NCBI RefSeq assembly: GCF_000337835.1
Contig: NZ_AOLM01000020.1
Location: 1-64,000, forward strand
Origin: Haloferax sulfurifontis ATCC BAA-897
Lineage (GTDB): Archaea; Halobacteriota; Halobacteria; Halobacteriales; Haloferacaceae
Direction: 5' to 3'
Length of the DNA: 64,000 nucleotides
Shown: piece after piece, positions 41,493 to 50,837 of the stretch
Position numbering within the stretch: the stretch's first letter is position 1
Layout of the letters: each line of letters opens with the position of its first letter
The notes under the pieces: generated by a model
Database searches by the model: none
Seen by the model: the letters and a program-made list of their open reading frames with translations, nothing else
What the model was told of the DNA's origin: nothing
Translations under genes and position numbers: made by a program

Positions 41493-41999
41493 TCAGCAGG
41501 CGGCGCTCGTCGAGGTGGGGTCGGTCGGAATCTCGTAGTCGACGAGGACGCTCGACGACCCGTCTTCGTGTTCGATGACGACCCGGTAGTGCTGGCCCGC
41601 CTCGCAGATGGGCCGGAGCGCGCTGTCGGAGCCGGCACCGTCGATGTGGGCGTACTCGCCCGCGGGACCGACCGTCTCGCCGCCGGTCCACACGTCCTCC
41701 CACGCGATGCGGTTGTTGGCGTCGTCGGCGACGAACACCCGACTGCCGTCTTCGATACTGCCGAACTCGTGGGTGATGTTGATGTACGCGCCGTTCGCGC
41801 CGTTGCCCGGGCCGTCGGGGTGGTAGGCGACGTCGAACGACACTTGCGGTTGCGGCTCGGAGAGCACGTCTTCGAACCCCATCACCATCACGCCGACCAT
41901 CGCGGCGAGGAGGACGACGATGACGACGAGAAGCGAGACGCCGACGACCGGGGAGATGCCGCGGGACGAGCGGCGTCCGGAGGGTGACAAAGCGGGCAT
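41493..41999 (-). CDS. Archaeal type IV pilin-like protein
   Basis: A 168-residue protein with a class III signal: a basic N-terminus (SPSGRRSSRG) followed by ISPVVGVSLLVVIVVLLAAM, the hydrophobic segment typical of haloarchaeal pilins (DUF1628 type). The prepilin peptidase PibD would cut just before the hydrophobic stretch. The remainder is an exported beta-rich domain ending in a lone cysteine (TSTSAAC). It likely contributes to adhesion pili or acts as a minor pilin. A TATA-like actttactta (about 42027-42036, minus strand) lies at the right distance for a leaderless mRNA. The long upstream frame is antisense to panB and rejected. Confidence 0.85.
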   Translation of the reverse strand: MPALSPSGRRSSRGISPVVGVSLLVVIVVLLAAMVGVMVMGFEDVLSEPQPQVSFDVAYHPDGPGNGANGAYINITHEFGSIEDGSRVFVADDANNRIAWEDVWTGGETVGPAGEYAHIDGAGSDSALRPICEAGQHYRVVIEHEDGSSSVLVDYEIPTDPTSTSAAC

Positions 42000-42155
42000 G
42001 CGTCGTTCGCACAGGCGCGTTCCTCTAAGTAAAGTGTTACTTCGACCGCAGGTCGGGGCGGCCCGCGCGGACGCCGCGGGCTGACGCGGGCCGGACGACC
42101 CGCGTTCGGCGACGCGCAAGGGTAACCTGATAACGCGGACGCGCGAACGGCACGC

Positions 42156-42965
42156 ATGGTCACGGTACGGTCCATTCGGGCGAAGGCTGGTAGCGAGCCC
42201 ATCACGATGCTCACGGCGTACGACGCGCCGACCGCGGGCGTCGTCGACGAGGCGGGCGTCGACGTCATCCTCGTCGGCGACAGCATGGGCAACACGGCGC
42301 TCGGTTACGACTCGACGCTCCCGGTGACCGTCGAGGACGTGGCGAGCCGGACCGCCGCGGTGGCGCGCGCGGCCGACGACGCCCTCGTCGTCGCCGACAT
42401 GCCCTTCCTCTCGGTCGGCGTGGACGAGGCGTCGAGCGTCGAACACTGCGGCCGGATGCTCAAGGAGGCCGACGCCGACGCCGTCAAACTCGAATCCGGC
42501 CCGCACACGGTCGAGCTGACCGAACACCTCGTCCGGCTCGGCGTCCCCGTGATGGCCCACCTCGGGCTGACGCCCCAGCGCGTCAAGGAGGTCGGCTACG
42601 GCAGGCAGGGCACCGACCGCGACGACGCGCGGGAGATTCTCGACCTCGCGAAGGCCCACGCCGACGCGGGCGCGTTCTCGCTCGTCCTCGAACACGTCCC
42701 GGCGAACCTCGCGAAACAGGTCACGGCGGCCATCGACATCCCGACAATCGGCATCGGCGCGGGCCCCGACTGCGACGGGCAGGTGCTCGTCGTCGACGAC
42801 GTGGTCGGCATGAGCGACCGCACCCCGCCCTTCGCGGCCCGGTTCGGCGACGTGAAATCGGAGATGGAGAAGGCGGTCGGCGCGTACAGAGAGGCCGTCG
42901 AGACCGGCGAGTTCCCGGCCGACGAACACAGCCACGTCGAAGACGACCTCGACGAACTGTACTGA
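42156..42965 (+). CDS. panB: 3-methyl-2-oxobutanoate hydroxymethyltransferase
   Basis: A 269-residue protein with PanB motifs: MLTAYDAPTAGVVDEAGVD, then VGDSMGNTALGYDST, MPFLSVG, and AHLGLTPQRVKEVGYGRQG. It transfers a hydroxymethyl group from methylene-tetrahydrofolate (in archaea possibly a pterin) to ketoisovalerate, giving ketopantoate for coenzyme A synthesis. Divergent from the pilin gene with a TATA-like gataac near 42129. Confidence 0.92.
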   Translation: MVTVRSIRAKAGSEPITMLTAYDAPTAGVVDEAGVDVILVGDSMGNTALGYDSTLPVTVEDVASRTAAVARAADDALVVADMPFLSVGVDEASSVEHCGRMLKEADADAVKLESGPHTVELTEHLVRLGVPVMAHLGLTPQRVKEVGYGRQGTDRDDAREILDLAKAHADAGAFSLVLEHVPANLAKQVTAAIDIPTIGIGAGPDCDGQVLVVDDVVGMSDRTPPFAARFGDVKSEMEKAVGAYREAVETGEFPADEHSHVEDDLDELY

Positions 42966-43020
42966 GGAGGACCGTCACCGACACCCCCGCTCGCGCCCGG
43001 TTGCGGCGACCGGTGACGAC

Positions 43021-43803
43021 CTACGCGACGCGGCGGTCGAGGAACGACTTCACGGCCTCGTTGAACGCCGCCGGCCGTTCGAGCATCGCCAGATGCGCGG
43101 CGTCCCCGACCGTTTCGAGTTCGCAGTCGGGCATCGTCTCCGCGAGGTACTCGTGGTACGACGGCGGCGTGAGGCGGTCGTACTCACCGACGAGCGCGAG
43201 CGTCGGAACCGAAATCTCGCCCACCTCGTCGCGCACGTCGAAGGTGTGACACGACAGGAAGTCGCGGCGGGTGACGGCCTGCCCGGCGTCGTACATCGCC
43301 GCTTTTGAGCCCTCGACGAGTCGCTCGTCGTCGGCGTGGAACAGTTTGTCCTCGCCGTGGAGGAAGGAGACGGCGCGGTCGAAGTCGTCGTCGAGCCAGT
43401 TCAGCAGGTCCGAGAGCACGGCGAGTTTCGCGCCCGTGCCCGCGAGGACCAGCGCGTCGAGGTCGAGGTCGCGTTCGAGCGCGAGCGTCAGGGCGACCGC
43501 GCCGCCGAGCGAGTTGCCGACGAGGACGCTCGCGTCCGTCGCCTCGGCCACGGCGACCACGTCGTCGACGTAGGCCGACAGCGCCTCGTAGCCGGCGTCG
43601 GCGTCCACGTCGTCGCTGTCGCCGTGGCCGCTCAGGTCGAGCGCGACCGTCGGGTAGTCGCTCGCGAGGCGGAACTGACCGCGCCAGACCCCGTGCGCGC
43701 CGCCGCTACCGTGCACACAGAGGACCGTCGGTCCCTCTCCCCCCGCGTCGCGGTATCGATAGGCTGTCTCCCGTCCGTGGTGGTCCACCGAAGCCGTCTC
43801 CAT
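43021..43803 (-). CDS. Alpha/beta-fold hydrolase
   Basis: A 260-residue protein with the alpha/beta-hydrolase elements: oxyanion segment CVHGSGGAHGVW (around residue 28), nucleophile elbow GNSLGGA (around 95), acid in GEYDRLTPP (around 207), and the histidine in GDAAHLAM (around 235). The ester, lactone or other substrate is undetermined. A TATA-like tttattgg on the minus strand 27 nt upstream supports the ATG at 43803 over an earlier GTG. It converges on panB. Confidence 0.85.
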   Translation of the reverse strand: METASVDHHGRETAYRYRDAGGEGPTVLCVHGSGGAHGVWRGQFRLASDYPTVALDLSGHGDSDDVDADAGYEALSAYVDDVVAVAEATDASVLVGNSLGGAVALTLALERDLDLDALVLAGTGAKLAVLSDLLNWLDDDFDRAVSFLHGEDKLFHADDERLVEGSKAAMYDAGQAVTRRDFLSCHTFDVRDEVGEISVPTLALVGEYDRLTPPSYHEYLAETMPDCELETVGDAAHLAMLERPAAFNEAVKSFLDRRVA

Positions 43804-44015
43804 GCCTCGAAACTGGTCGCCGCGAGCCAATAAACCCCCACGCCGGCACCGAGTTTCGGGGACGGGGCGAAGCGGCCGACCGTGCGGCCCCCTGCCGAGG
43901 CCACTAGTTTGACGTTACTCCGCCGCGAACTGTACGGTGAGGCGTGGCGACTGTGAACCGCAATTCAACCGAAACGCGAGATATCGGTGTCGTCACCCGA
44001 TTTGCTGGGAAAAGA

Positions 44016-44047
44016 CTTATATACTTAAAACGCTAACTTTAGGTTAG
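44016..44047 (+). promoter_or_regulatory. Promoter and inverted repeat before hsp20-like/cdc48
   Basis: A strong TATA box (cttatatac, 44016-44024) precedes the perfect inverted repeat CTAAC-TTTAG-GTTAG (44033-44047). The repeat covers the expected transcript start about 27 nt downstream of the TATA. A repressor bound here would block the polymerase. Heat-shock control is a natural guess given the genes, but no regulator is shown. Confidence 0.6.
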
Positions 44048-44054
44048 ACTTACA

Positions 44055-44306
44055 ATGAGCATGCAACAGTTCGCCGGCGGGAACGAGCGGTTCATTCGCC
44101 GGTACGAATACGAAGACAGCTGGGTCATCGCGGCCGACGTGGGTCTCTCGGAAGACGAGATCGACGTGGACATCGTCGGGTCGACGGCCATCGTCGTGGC
44201 CGACACCGGCGACCGCGTGACCGAGACGGAGTTCGAACTCCCCGCCGGCGGCGACGCCGACGTGTCGGTTCGAAACGGCGTGCTCACCATCACCCTCACC
44301 AAGTAA
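44055..44306 (+). CDS. Small Hsp20-like (CS-domain) protein next to Cdc48
   Basis: An 83-residue protein, predicted all-beta: YEYEDSWVIAADVGLSEDEIDV, then ELPAGGDADVSVRNGVLTITLTK. The last part matches the alpha-crystallin/CS fold (NGVLTITLTK) but the usual Hsp20 C-terminal IXI motif is missing, so it is shorter than a normal small heat-shock protein. The Cdc48 ATG directly follows its stop with no gap, so the two are translated from one mRNA. A substrate-delivery adaptor for Cdc48 is plausible, since eukaryotic p97 uses CS-domain partners. That is inference. Confidence 0.75.
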   Translation: MSMQQFAGGNERFIRRYEYEDSWVIAADVGLSEDEIDVDIVGSTAIVVADTGDRVTETEFELPAGGDADVSVRNGVLTITLTK

Positions 44307-46571
44307 ATGAAACTCATCGTCAAACCCCTCAAGCAGAAGGACGCCGGCCGCGGGCTCGCCGCCATCGACCGAGCCGCGGCCGCGGAACTCGACCTCGAAG
44401 GCGGGGATTTCATCCGCATCGACGGTCCGAACGACGGGACCGCCATCGCCCGCGTCTGGCCCGGCTACCCCGAAGATCAGGGGACGGGCATCATCCGCAT
44501 CGACGGCCGCCTCCGCCAGCAGGCCGGCGTCGGCATCGACGAGCGCGTCGACGTGGAGAAAGCGGACGTGAAGCCCGCAAAGCGCGTCACCATCGCGCTC
44601 CCGCAGAGCCTCCGCATCGGCGGCAACATCGGGACGTACATCCGCGACAAGCTCTCGGGCCAGCCGGTCGCGCAGGGCCAGAGCGTCCAGCTCCCGCTGG
44701 GCTTCGGCTTCATGAGCGCGTCGAACCAGTCGGTGCCCATCAAAATCGCGTCGACGGACCCCGACGGGACCGTCGTCGTCACCGACAACACCGAGTTCCA
44801 AGTGAGCCAGAAGCCCGCCGAGCAGATTACGGACGCCGCGCCGGGCGACGACGGCGGCCCCTCCGTCACCTACGAGGACATCGGCGGCCTCGACAAGGAG
44901 CTCGAACAGGTCCGGGAGATGATCGAACTCCCGATGCGACACCCCGAACTGTTCAAGCGCCTCGGCATCGAGCCGCCGAAAGGCGTCCTCCTGCACGGCC
45001 CGCCGGGCACGGGGAAGACCCTCATCGCGAAGGCCGTCGCCAACGAAATCGACGCCTCGTTCCACACCATCTCCGGCCCGGAGATCATGTCGAAGTACTA
45101 CGGGGAGTCCGAAGAACAGCTCCGCGAAATCTTCGAGGAGGCCACGGAGAACTCGCCGGCCATCGTCTTCATCGACGAGATAGACTCCATCGCGCCCAAG
45201 CGGAGCGAGGCCGGCGGTGACGTGGAACGCCGCGTCGTCGCCCAACTGCTGTCGCTCATGGACGGACTCGACGAGCGCGGCGAGGTCGTCGTCATCGGCG
45301 CGACCAACCGCGTGGACGCCATCGACAACGCGCTCCGCCGCGGCGGCCGCTTCGACCGCGAAATCGAAATCGGCGTGCCGGACCGCGACGGCCGCAAGGA
45401 GATCATGCAGGTCCACACGCGGAACATGCCGCTGACCGACGACGTCGACCTCGACGAATACGCCGACAGCACCCACGGCTTCGTCGGGGCCGACCTCGAG
45501 TCGCTGGCCAAGGAGTCGGCGATGCACGCCCTGCGGCGCATCCGGCCACAGCTCGACCTCGACGCCGAGGAGATAGACGCCGAGGTGCTGGAGGGCCTCA
45601 AAGTCACGGAAGACGACTTCAAGCAGGCGCTCAAGAGCATCGAACCCTCGGCGCTCCGCGAGGTGTTCGTCGAGGTCCCCGACGTGACGTGGGAGGACGT
45701 GGGCGGACTCGAACCCACCAAAGAGCGCCTCCGCGAGACCATCCAGTGGCCCCTCGAATACCCCGAGGTGTTCCAGCAGATGGACATGGACGCCGCCAAG
45801 GGCGTCCTGATGTACGGCCCGCCGGGCACGGGGAAGACCCTGCTGGCGAAGGCCGTCGCCAACGAGGCGGAGTCGAACTTCATCTCCATCAAGGGCCCCG
45901 AACTCCTGAACAAGTTCGTCGGCGAGTCCGAGAAGGGCGTCCGCGAGGTGTTCAAGAAGGCCCGCGAGAACGCCCCGACGGTGGTGTTCTTCGACGAAAT
46001 CGACTCCATCGCGACCGAGCGCGGCCGCGACTCGTCGAGTTCGGGCGTCACCGAGCGCGTCGTCTCCCAACTCCTCACCGAACTCGACGGTCTCGAAGCG
46101 CTCGAAGACGTGGTCGTCATCGCGACGACCAACCGGCCGGACCTCATCGACTCGGCGCTCCTGCGCCCCGGTCGCCTCGACCGCCACGTCCACGTGCCCG
46201 TGCCCGACGAGGAGGCCCGCCGCGCCATCCTCGACGTGCACACCCGCAACAAGCCGCTCGCGGACGACGTGAACCTCGACAAAATCGCGTCGAAGACCGA
46301 CGGCTACGTCGGTGCCGACCTCGAAGCGCTCGCCCGCGAGGCGTCGATGAACGCCTCCCGCGAGTTCATCCGGAGCGTCGAGAAAGAGGACATCGGCGAG
46401 AGCGTCGGCAACGTCCGCGTGACGATGGAGCACTTCGAGGACGCCCTCGACGAAATCGGCGCGAGCGTCACCGACGACGTGCGCCGCCGCTACGAGGAAA
46501 TCGAAGAGCGCTTCCAGAAGAGCGAGGTCGAACGCGACCGCGAGACGGAAGTCGGCCGCACCTTCCAGTAA
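44307..46571 (+). CDS. cdc48: Cdc48/p97-type AAA+ ATPase
   Basis: A 754-residue protein with the p97 layout. An N-domain (residues about 1-190, beginning [16 protein letters not shown]) is followed by D1 with Walker [14 protein letters not shown] (around 233) and Walker [10 protein letters not shown], and D2 with Walker [14 protein letters not shown] (around 506) and Walker [10 protein letters not shown]. Arginine-finger regions ([21 protein letters not shown]) are present. It forms a hexameric unfoldase that feeds proteins to the 20S proteasome. It abuts the small Hsp20-like gene upstream. All catalytic elements appear intact in both rings. Confidence 0.96.
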   Translation: MKLIVKPLKQKDAGRGLAAIDRAAAAELDLEGGDFIRIDGPNDGTAIARVWPGYPEDQGTGIIRIDGRLRQQAGVGIDERVDVEKADVKPAKRVTIALPQSLRIGGNIGTYIRDKLSGQPVAQGQSVQLPLGFGFMSASNQSVPIKIASTDPDGTVVVTDNTEFQVSQKPAEQITDAAPGDDGGPSVTYEDIGGLDKELEQVREMIELPMRHPELFKRLGIEPPKGVLLHGPPGTGKTLIAKAVANEIDASFHTISGPEIMSKYYGESEEQLREIFEEATENSPAIVFIDEIDSIAPKRSEAGGDVERRVVAQLLSLMDGLDERGEVVVIGATNRVDAIDNALRRGGRFDREIEIGVPDRDGRKEIMQVHTRNMPLTDDVDLDEYADSTHGFVGADLESLAKESAMHALRRIRPQLDLDAEEIDAEVLEGLKVTEDDFKQALKSIEPSALREVFVEVPDVTWEDVGGLEPTKERLRETIQWPLEYPEVFQQMDMDAAKGVLMYGPPGTGKTLLAKAVANEAESNFISIKGPELLNKFVGESEKGVREVFKKARENAPTVVFFDEIDSIATERGRDSSSSGVTERVVSQLLTELDGLEALEDVVVIATTNRPDLIDSALLRPGRLDRHVHVPVPDEEARRAILDVHTRNKPLADDVNLDKIASKTDGYVGADLEALAREASMNASREFIRSVEKEDIGESVGNVRVTMEHFEDALDEIGASVTDDVRRRYEEIEERFQKSEVERDRETEVGRTFQ

Positions 46572-46949
46572 GTCTCTCGGGGGCGTCGATCGGCCCGCGC
46601 GAACTCCCGCGCGGCCCGTACGACGCCACGGTTCCGACGATTTTTCGAACTCGACCCGTCGAGCGGCGGCGCTGTCGACGGCGAATCGGCCGCGGTCCCC
46701 GGCCAGTCCGTCGGTTAGTTCGCGGCGACTGTTCGAGCGCCGCCCGCCCGACAGGGCACCGCGACCGTCACGTTCATATCACTCCCGTCTGCTACGTAGT
46801 GGTACGCGGTTCTCGTGATACGAAATAATCAACGAGTTCTACGTTCATTTCATCGGAAATGCGGTGTGTCTCCCGTCGTTTGTAAAGAATGTACTCGGTC
46901 GGTAGTTGTCAGTTGGGCGCGAGGGGGCGAGGAGTGACCGGCCGACCGC
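46572..46949. other. Convergent intergenic region after cdc48
   Basis: 378 nt between two convergent genes. The first 200 nt are GC-rich and featureless. From about 46790 to 46900 the sequence turns AT-rich, an unusual feature where no flanking promoter is needed. It has TATA-like patches on both strands (gaaataatc, gattatttcg) and two inverted repeats: CTCGT/ACGAG (46812-46836) and ATTTC-ATCG-GAAAT (46847-46860). No open frame longer than 20 codons is convincing on either strand. A small RNA gene is possible. Confidence 0.4.
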
Positions 46950-47408
46950 TCAGCCGTCGAGGTCGGCGAGGATTTCGTCGGCGTGGCCGTCGGGCGAGAC
47001 GCCCTCGTAGACCCGTTCGACGGTTCCGTCGGGGCCGACGAGGTAGGAGTTGCGGAAGACGCCGTCGAACGTCTTGCCGAACATGTTCTTTTCGCCGTAG
47101 GAGTCGTACGCCGAGGAGACGCTTCCGTCTTCGTCCGATAGGAGCGTGAACGGGAGGTCGTACTTCTCGGCGAACGAGTCGAGGTCCGAGACGGGGTCGT
47201 CGCTGATGCCGAGGACCGTCGCGTCGCGGTCTTCGAACTCGTCCCACGAGTCGCGGAAGCCGCAGGCCTCGGTGGTACAGCCCGGCGTGTCGGCGCGCGG
47301 GTAGAAGTAGACCACGACGTGCTCGCCGCGGAAGTCGGACAGCGAGACGAGGTCGCCGTGCTGGTCGGGCAGTTCGAAGTCGGGGGCGTCGTCGCCGGGT
47401 TCGAGCAT
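46950..47408 (-). CDS. bcp: Peroxiredoxin, Bcp/PrxQ family
   Basis: A 152-residue thiol peroxidase starting MLEPGDDAPDFELPDQHGDL. The peroxidatic cysteine is in DTPGCTTEACGF (around residue 44) with a second cysteine five residues on, the typical PrxQ spacing for an intramolecular disulfide. It reduces peroxides with thioredoxin-type donors. It is 36 nt downstream of the GINS gene on the same strand, so may be co-transcribed with replication genes. Confidence 0.93.
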   Translation of the reverse strand: MLEPGDDAPDFELPDQHGDLVSLSDFRGEHVVVYFYPRADTPGCTTEACGFRDSWDEFEDRDATVLGISDDPVSDLDSFAEKYDLPFTLLSDEDGSVSSAYDSYGEKNMFGKTFDGVFRNSYLVGPDGTVERVYEGVSPDGHADEILADLDG

Positions 47409-47444
47409 AGCCACCAGTTCAGGCGGCGGGGAGAAGGGTCTTTC

Positions 47445-48425
47445 TCAGTCGAGTTTCTCGGCCGCGCCGCGCTCGACCAGCGGGTCGGCGTTGGCCGCCG
47501 GGAGCGTCACCACGTCCTCGGTGGCGAGGTCGTACTCGCGGTCGTCGACGCCGAGGATGGTCCCCACGTCGGCGGTGATGCGCACCGTCTCGCGCTCGTC
47601 GGCGAGGCCGGAAAGCGGGTCGTCCGCGGACGGCTCCACCGCGTCGGCGTCGCCCGCCGATGGGGCCGTGGTCTCCGAGTCGGGTTCGTCCGGCGGAATC
47701 GCGGGGTCGGAGTCCGTCGGATTGGAATCCACGGACTCGGAATCGGCGGAGACCGCGGCGGCCTCCGGGGCCGGTCGGTCGGCCCCCGTCTGCGTCGCCG
47801 ACTGCGCGTCCGAGGCGTCGTCGCCGGTCCCGCCGCCCATCGCGTCAGCGAGCACGTCGCCCGCGGCCGAGTCGGCGGTGGCGGCCTCAGGGCCGTTGGC
47901 GTCGGCTCCGGTGCCAGCCGGCGCGGTCTCCGGGTCGGGTTCGTCCGGCGGAATCGCCGGGCCGGAATCGCCGGGCGCGTCCGGCTCCGCGGTCGTCACG
48001 TCGGTCGCCGACACGGCGTCGCGCGGGGAGTCGGCGGCCGACACGTCTTCGAGCGCGGACAGCACCGTCCCGCGGTTCTCCTCGATGCGGTCGACGAGGT
48101 CGTCGAACAGCCGCTTTTCCTCGCGGGTCAGCCCGTCCGTCTCGGAGGACATCCCCGCGGCCGCGAAGCTCGCGGCCTTGACGACCTTGCCGACGCGGCG
48201 CTCGTAGATGGAGGTGACGACCTCCTCTGCCGTCTCAATTTCGTCCGTGAGCCGCCGGATCTCCGGCGAGTAGTGGGTGCCGAGCTGTTCGGCCTTCTCC
48301 TCGCGTGTCGCCTTCTGCTCGGCGATGAACTCCGCGACGTCCTCGTAAAACGACTCGCGGAGGTGCTGTAAGCTGTCTTTCTGTCGCTCCGTCCGAAGCA
48401 CGCTCCTGAGGTCGTCTACGTTCAT
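47445..48425 (-). CDS. DNA replication factor GINS (Gins51-type)
   Basis: A 326-residue protein. Residues 1-125 form the helical GINS A domain ([19 protein letters not shown] through [15 protein letters not shown]). About 275-326 is the small beta-rich B domain ([21 protein letters not shown]). The 150-residue acidic, Pro/Ala-rich linker between them is far longer than in other archaea and contains two near-identical copies of PAIPPDEPD (156-164 and 241-249, each followed by P/S-E-T). GINS links the MCM helicase to other replisome proteins. The stop-start overlap (ATGA) with PriS supports a shared operon and the assignment. Confidence 0.88.
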   Translation of the reverse strand: MNVDDLRSVLRTERQKDSLQHLRESFYEDVAEFIAEQKATREEKAEQLGTHYSPEIRRLTDEIETAEEVVTSIYERRVGKVVKAASFAAAGMSSETDGLTREEKRLFDDLVDRIEENRGTVLSALEDVSAADSPRDAVSATDVTTAEPDAPGDSGPAIPPDEPDPETAPAGTGADANGPEAATADSAAGDVLADAMGGGTGDDASDAQSATQTGADRPAPEAAAVSADSESVDSNPTDSDPAIPPDEPDSETTAPSAGDADAVEPSADDPLSGLADERETVRITADVGTILGVDDREYDLATEDVVTLPAANADPLVERGAAEKLD

Positions 48426-49579
48426 TCTGTCACCTTCTCGGCTCGACCGCGAGTCATGAGAAACACGCCGAGGCTCTCGTCTACCGACTGCACGCCGGAG
48501 TCGAGTGTAAAGCTATCGCCGTCGAACTCGACCGCGCCGGGGTCGGTCACTCTCACGGCGATGTCGCGGCCGCGGAAGCGGTCCGGCACCGCGTCGGAAA
48601 GCGGGTCGAAGTCGTCGATATCGTCGCGGTCGAGCGGTTCGACGACGAGTCCCGACCCGCCGTGGAGGCTCTTGGGGAGACGAATCAGCCGCTTCGTGTC
48701 GGTCGTTACGGGTTCGTCTATCGGCGAGGTCTCGTCTTCGACGGTCTCGTGTGCGAGCGCCTCGACCAGCGTCCGGACGCCCGGGCCGCCGGCCTCGACG
48801 TTGCCCTCGCGGACGGCGTCGGGGTTGGTGCGGAACGCGCCGAGAATCGTCTTCGCGCGCCCGTCGCCGATGCCGTCGAGTTCCTTCAGCCGCGAGAGCG
48901 CGGCGTCTTCTTCCATCTCCAACAGCGCGTCCACGAACTCGAGGAGTCGCTCGTGGGTCCGCCGCCCCCACCCGCCTTCGGTCCGGAGGACGCGCTGGGT
49001 CGTCGTCCCGTGCTGTCGCGTCTCGATGAGCGCGTCGAAGTCGAGGTCGATGGCGCGGATGTAGTCGACCACCTCGCGGCGGGCCTCGCTGTCGAGGCCG
49101 CGGACCGACTCGTCGCGCACGTGGACGTGGTAGCCGCGGCCGCCGGAGAACACCGCCTGCATCTCTTCGAACGCGAAGTCGTCTTCGAGGAGGTCCAAGA
49201 GGTCCAACAGGGCTTCCTTCCCGGCGTCGAGCATGTCGGCGTAGCCCGTCGTCTCGGGGTCGACGCCGGGGAGGTGGTCCGCGTCGATGTCGAACACGAG
49301 GTCCGCCTCGCGCCAGCCTTTGTCGTCCATCGACCCCGCGCCGGGGTCCGCAAACCGGGCCGACGAGAAGTAGACGTGCCGGGGCGCGCTCCGGGCGAGG
49401 TAGTCCGAGAGGTCGCCGAGGTCGAGAAGCGACTGGTGGCGGTGCATCCGCGTGCCGCCGGCCGACCACGGGATGACGCCCCACTCGCGTTCGCCCGGGG
49501 CGGGCGGGAGCGGAACGTCGGTGCTCCGGTAGTAATCGCCGAAGCGACCTTCGAGGTACTCGCGAGTGCGCCCGTCCAT
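48422..49579 (-). CDS. priS: DNA primase small subunit PriS
   Basis: A 385-residue archaeo-eukaryotic primase. Catalytic acidic motif VFDIDADH (around residues 95-102), then a basic [13 protein letters not shown] (around 147), and the conserved C-terminal segment around 300 ([15 protein letters not shown]), which is the primase signature with His and Gly. It makes RNA/DNA primers with PriL. Its stop overlaps the GINS ATG, a pairing seen in many archaea. The start [17 protein letters not shown] is the family norm. Confidence 0.95.
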   Translation of the reverse strand: MDGRTREYLEGRFGDYYRSTDVPLPPAPGEREWGVIPWSAGGTRMHRHQSLLDLGDLSDYLARSAPRHVYFSSARFADPGAGSMDDKGWREADLVFDIDADHLPGVDPETTGYADMLDAGKEALLDLLDLLEDDFAFEEMQAVFSGGRGYHVHVRDESVRGLDSEARREVVDYIRAIDLDFDALIETRQHGTTTQRVLRTEGGWGRRTHERLLEFVDALLEMEEDAALSRLKELDGIGDGRAKTILGAFRTNPDAVREGNVEAGGPGVRTLVEALAHETVEDETSPIDEPVTTDTKRLIRLPKSLHGGSGLVVEPLDRDDIDDFDPLSDAVPDRFRGRDIAVRVTDPGAVEFDGDSFTLDSGVQSVDESLGVFLMTRGRAEKVTE

Positions 49580-49695
49580 ACACCTCGGGTTCCGGAGGCG
49601 CGGGTAAAGCGATTACGTCTCCGCGCGTCCGTGGTCGTTTCTCTCACCGTCGTCGCGTGCGTATGCTTATCATTGTCGTTCGTGTATGAACCGGT

Positions 49696-50682
49696 ATGAC
49701 CGACATGGAGTACACCTATCTCGGCGACACCGGCCTCGAAGTCTCGCGGCTCTGTCTGGGCTGTATGAACTTCGGCTCCAGCGCGGAGTGGATGATGAAC
49801 GACAGGCAGGCGAGCCTCGACCTCCTCGACAGCGCGCTCGACGCCGGCATCAACTTCCTCGACACGGCGAACGCCTACTCCCGCGGGGAGTCGGAGGAAA
49901 TCGTCGGCGAGGCCATCGCCGAGCGCGACCGCGAGGAACTCGCCATCGCCACGAAGGTCTACTTCCCGATGGGCGACGGGCCGAACAAGTCCGGGCTCTC
50001 GCGCAAGCACATCATCGACCAGGCGCACGCGAGTCTCGACCGCCTCGGCACCGACTACATCGACCTCTACCAGATTCACCGCTGGGACGACGGCGTCCCA
50101 ATCGAGGAGACGCTGTCGGCGCTCGACTACCTCGTCGAGGAGGGCCTCGTCAGGTACGTCGGCGCGTCCACGATGTCGTCGTACCAGTTCACGAGGGCGC
50201 TGTACACGGCCGACGTGGAGAACCTCGAACGCTTCGCCTGCATGCAACCGGAGTACAACGCGGTCGACCGCCACGAGGAGGCGAACCTGCTTCCGGTCTG
50301 CGAGGGCGAGGGCGTCGGCGTCATCCCGTGGTCGCCGCTCGCGGGCGGCTTCCTCACGGGCAAGTACGAGCGCGACGCCGAGGTACCCGCGGACACGCGC
50401 GCGAACTCGGACGAGTACACGTCGGGCCGCTTTACCGACGAGAACTGGGCCGTCCTCGACGCGATTCGGTCGCTCGCCGAGGAGAAAGACGCCACGCCCG
50501 CGCAGGTGTCGCTCGCGTGGCTCCTCCACAAGCCCGTCGTGGACGCGCCCATCATCGGGCCGCGTCGGCTCGACCACCTCGAAGAGAACGTCGGCGCGCT
50601 CGACGTCGACCTGAGCGACGACGACGTCGAGCGAATCGAGGCGCCGAAGTCGCCGACGTGGCCCGCGCCGGGAAAGGACTAA
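49696..50682 (+). CDS. Aldo/keto reductase
   Basis: A 328-residue TIM-barrel oxidoreductase with the catalytic tetrad: Asp and Tyr in FLDTANAYSRGES (around residues 53-60), Lys in IATKVYFP (around 84), and His in YQIHRWDDG (around 125). NADPH-binding residues are suggested by IIGPRRLDHLEEN near the end. It reduces aldehydes or ketones of unknown identity. ATG at 49705 is a possible later start. The proximity of a sugar ABC transporter downstream suggests carbohydrate use. Confidence 0.9.
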   Translation: MTDMEYTYLGDTGLEVSRLCLGCMNFGSSAEWMMNDRQASLDLLDSALDAGINFLDTANAYSRGESEEIVGEAIAERDREELAIATKVYFPMGDGPNKSGLSRKHIIDQAHASLDRLGTDYIDLYQIHRWDDGVPIEETLSALDYLVEEGLVRYVGASTMSSYQFTRALYTADVENLERFACMQPEYNAVDRHEEANLLPVCEGEGVGVIPWSPLAGGFLTGKYERDAEVPADTRANSDEYTSGRFTDENWAVLDAIRSLAEEKDATPAQVSLAWLLHKPVVDAPIIGPRRLDHLEENVGALDVDLSDDDVERIEAPKSPTWPAPGKD

Positions 50683-50763
50683 GCGCCCGGCGGCCTATTC
50701 TTCACAGACAATAGTTACAGACTCGGGGACGATTGAATTTCGGAGTCGGGTAATTAGTATCAT

Positions 50764-50826
50764 GTAGTTTACTACAACAGCGGTAGTGGCCAGCACCAAA
50801 ACTATAAATAATCACTAATTGTAGTG
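50764..50826 (+). promoter_or_regulatory. Promoter with paired inverted repeats upstream of the ABC transporter
   Basis: An AT-rich promoter with a TATA box (actataaata, 50801-50810) predicts a transcript start near 50831, 7 nt before the ATG. Two related inverted repeats flank the TATA: GTAGT-TT-ACTAC (50764-50775) upstream and CACTA-ATTG-TAGTG (50813-50826) between the TATA and the start. A single regulator using both arms would act as a repressor. The sequence does not match the TrmB box seen at 59179. Confidence 0.55.
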
Positions 50827-50837
50827 TACAAACTGTA

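Noticed and set aside
44025-46433. 802-codon minus-strand frame opposite cdc48
   Set aside because: Pure shadow of the Cdc48 gene; no family signature.
46892-46907. Near-match to the TrmB box on the reverse strand (TACTC-N7-AGTT)
   Set aside because: One arm base is wrong and no gene starts nearby.
46889-47149. 86-codon Arg-rich plus-strand frame
   Set aside because: Mostly antisense to bcp and strongly basic, unlike halophile proteins.
47445-48371. Repetitive-looking DNA as a repeat array or CRISPR
   Set aside because: The similarity comes from the low-complexity acidic linker of GINS; only two motif copies exist and there are no spacers.
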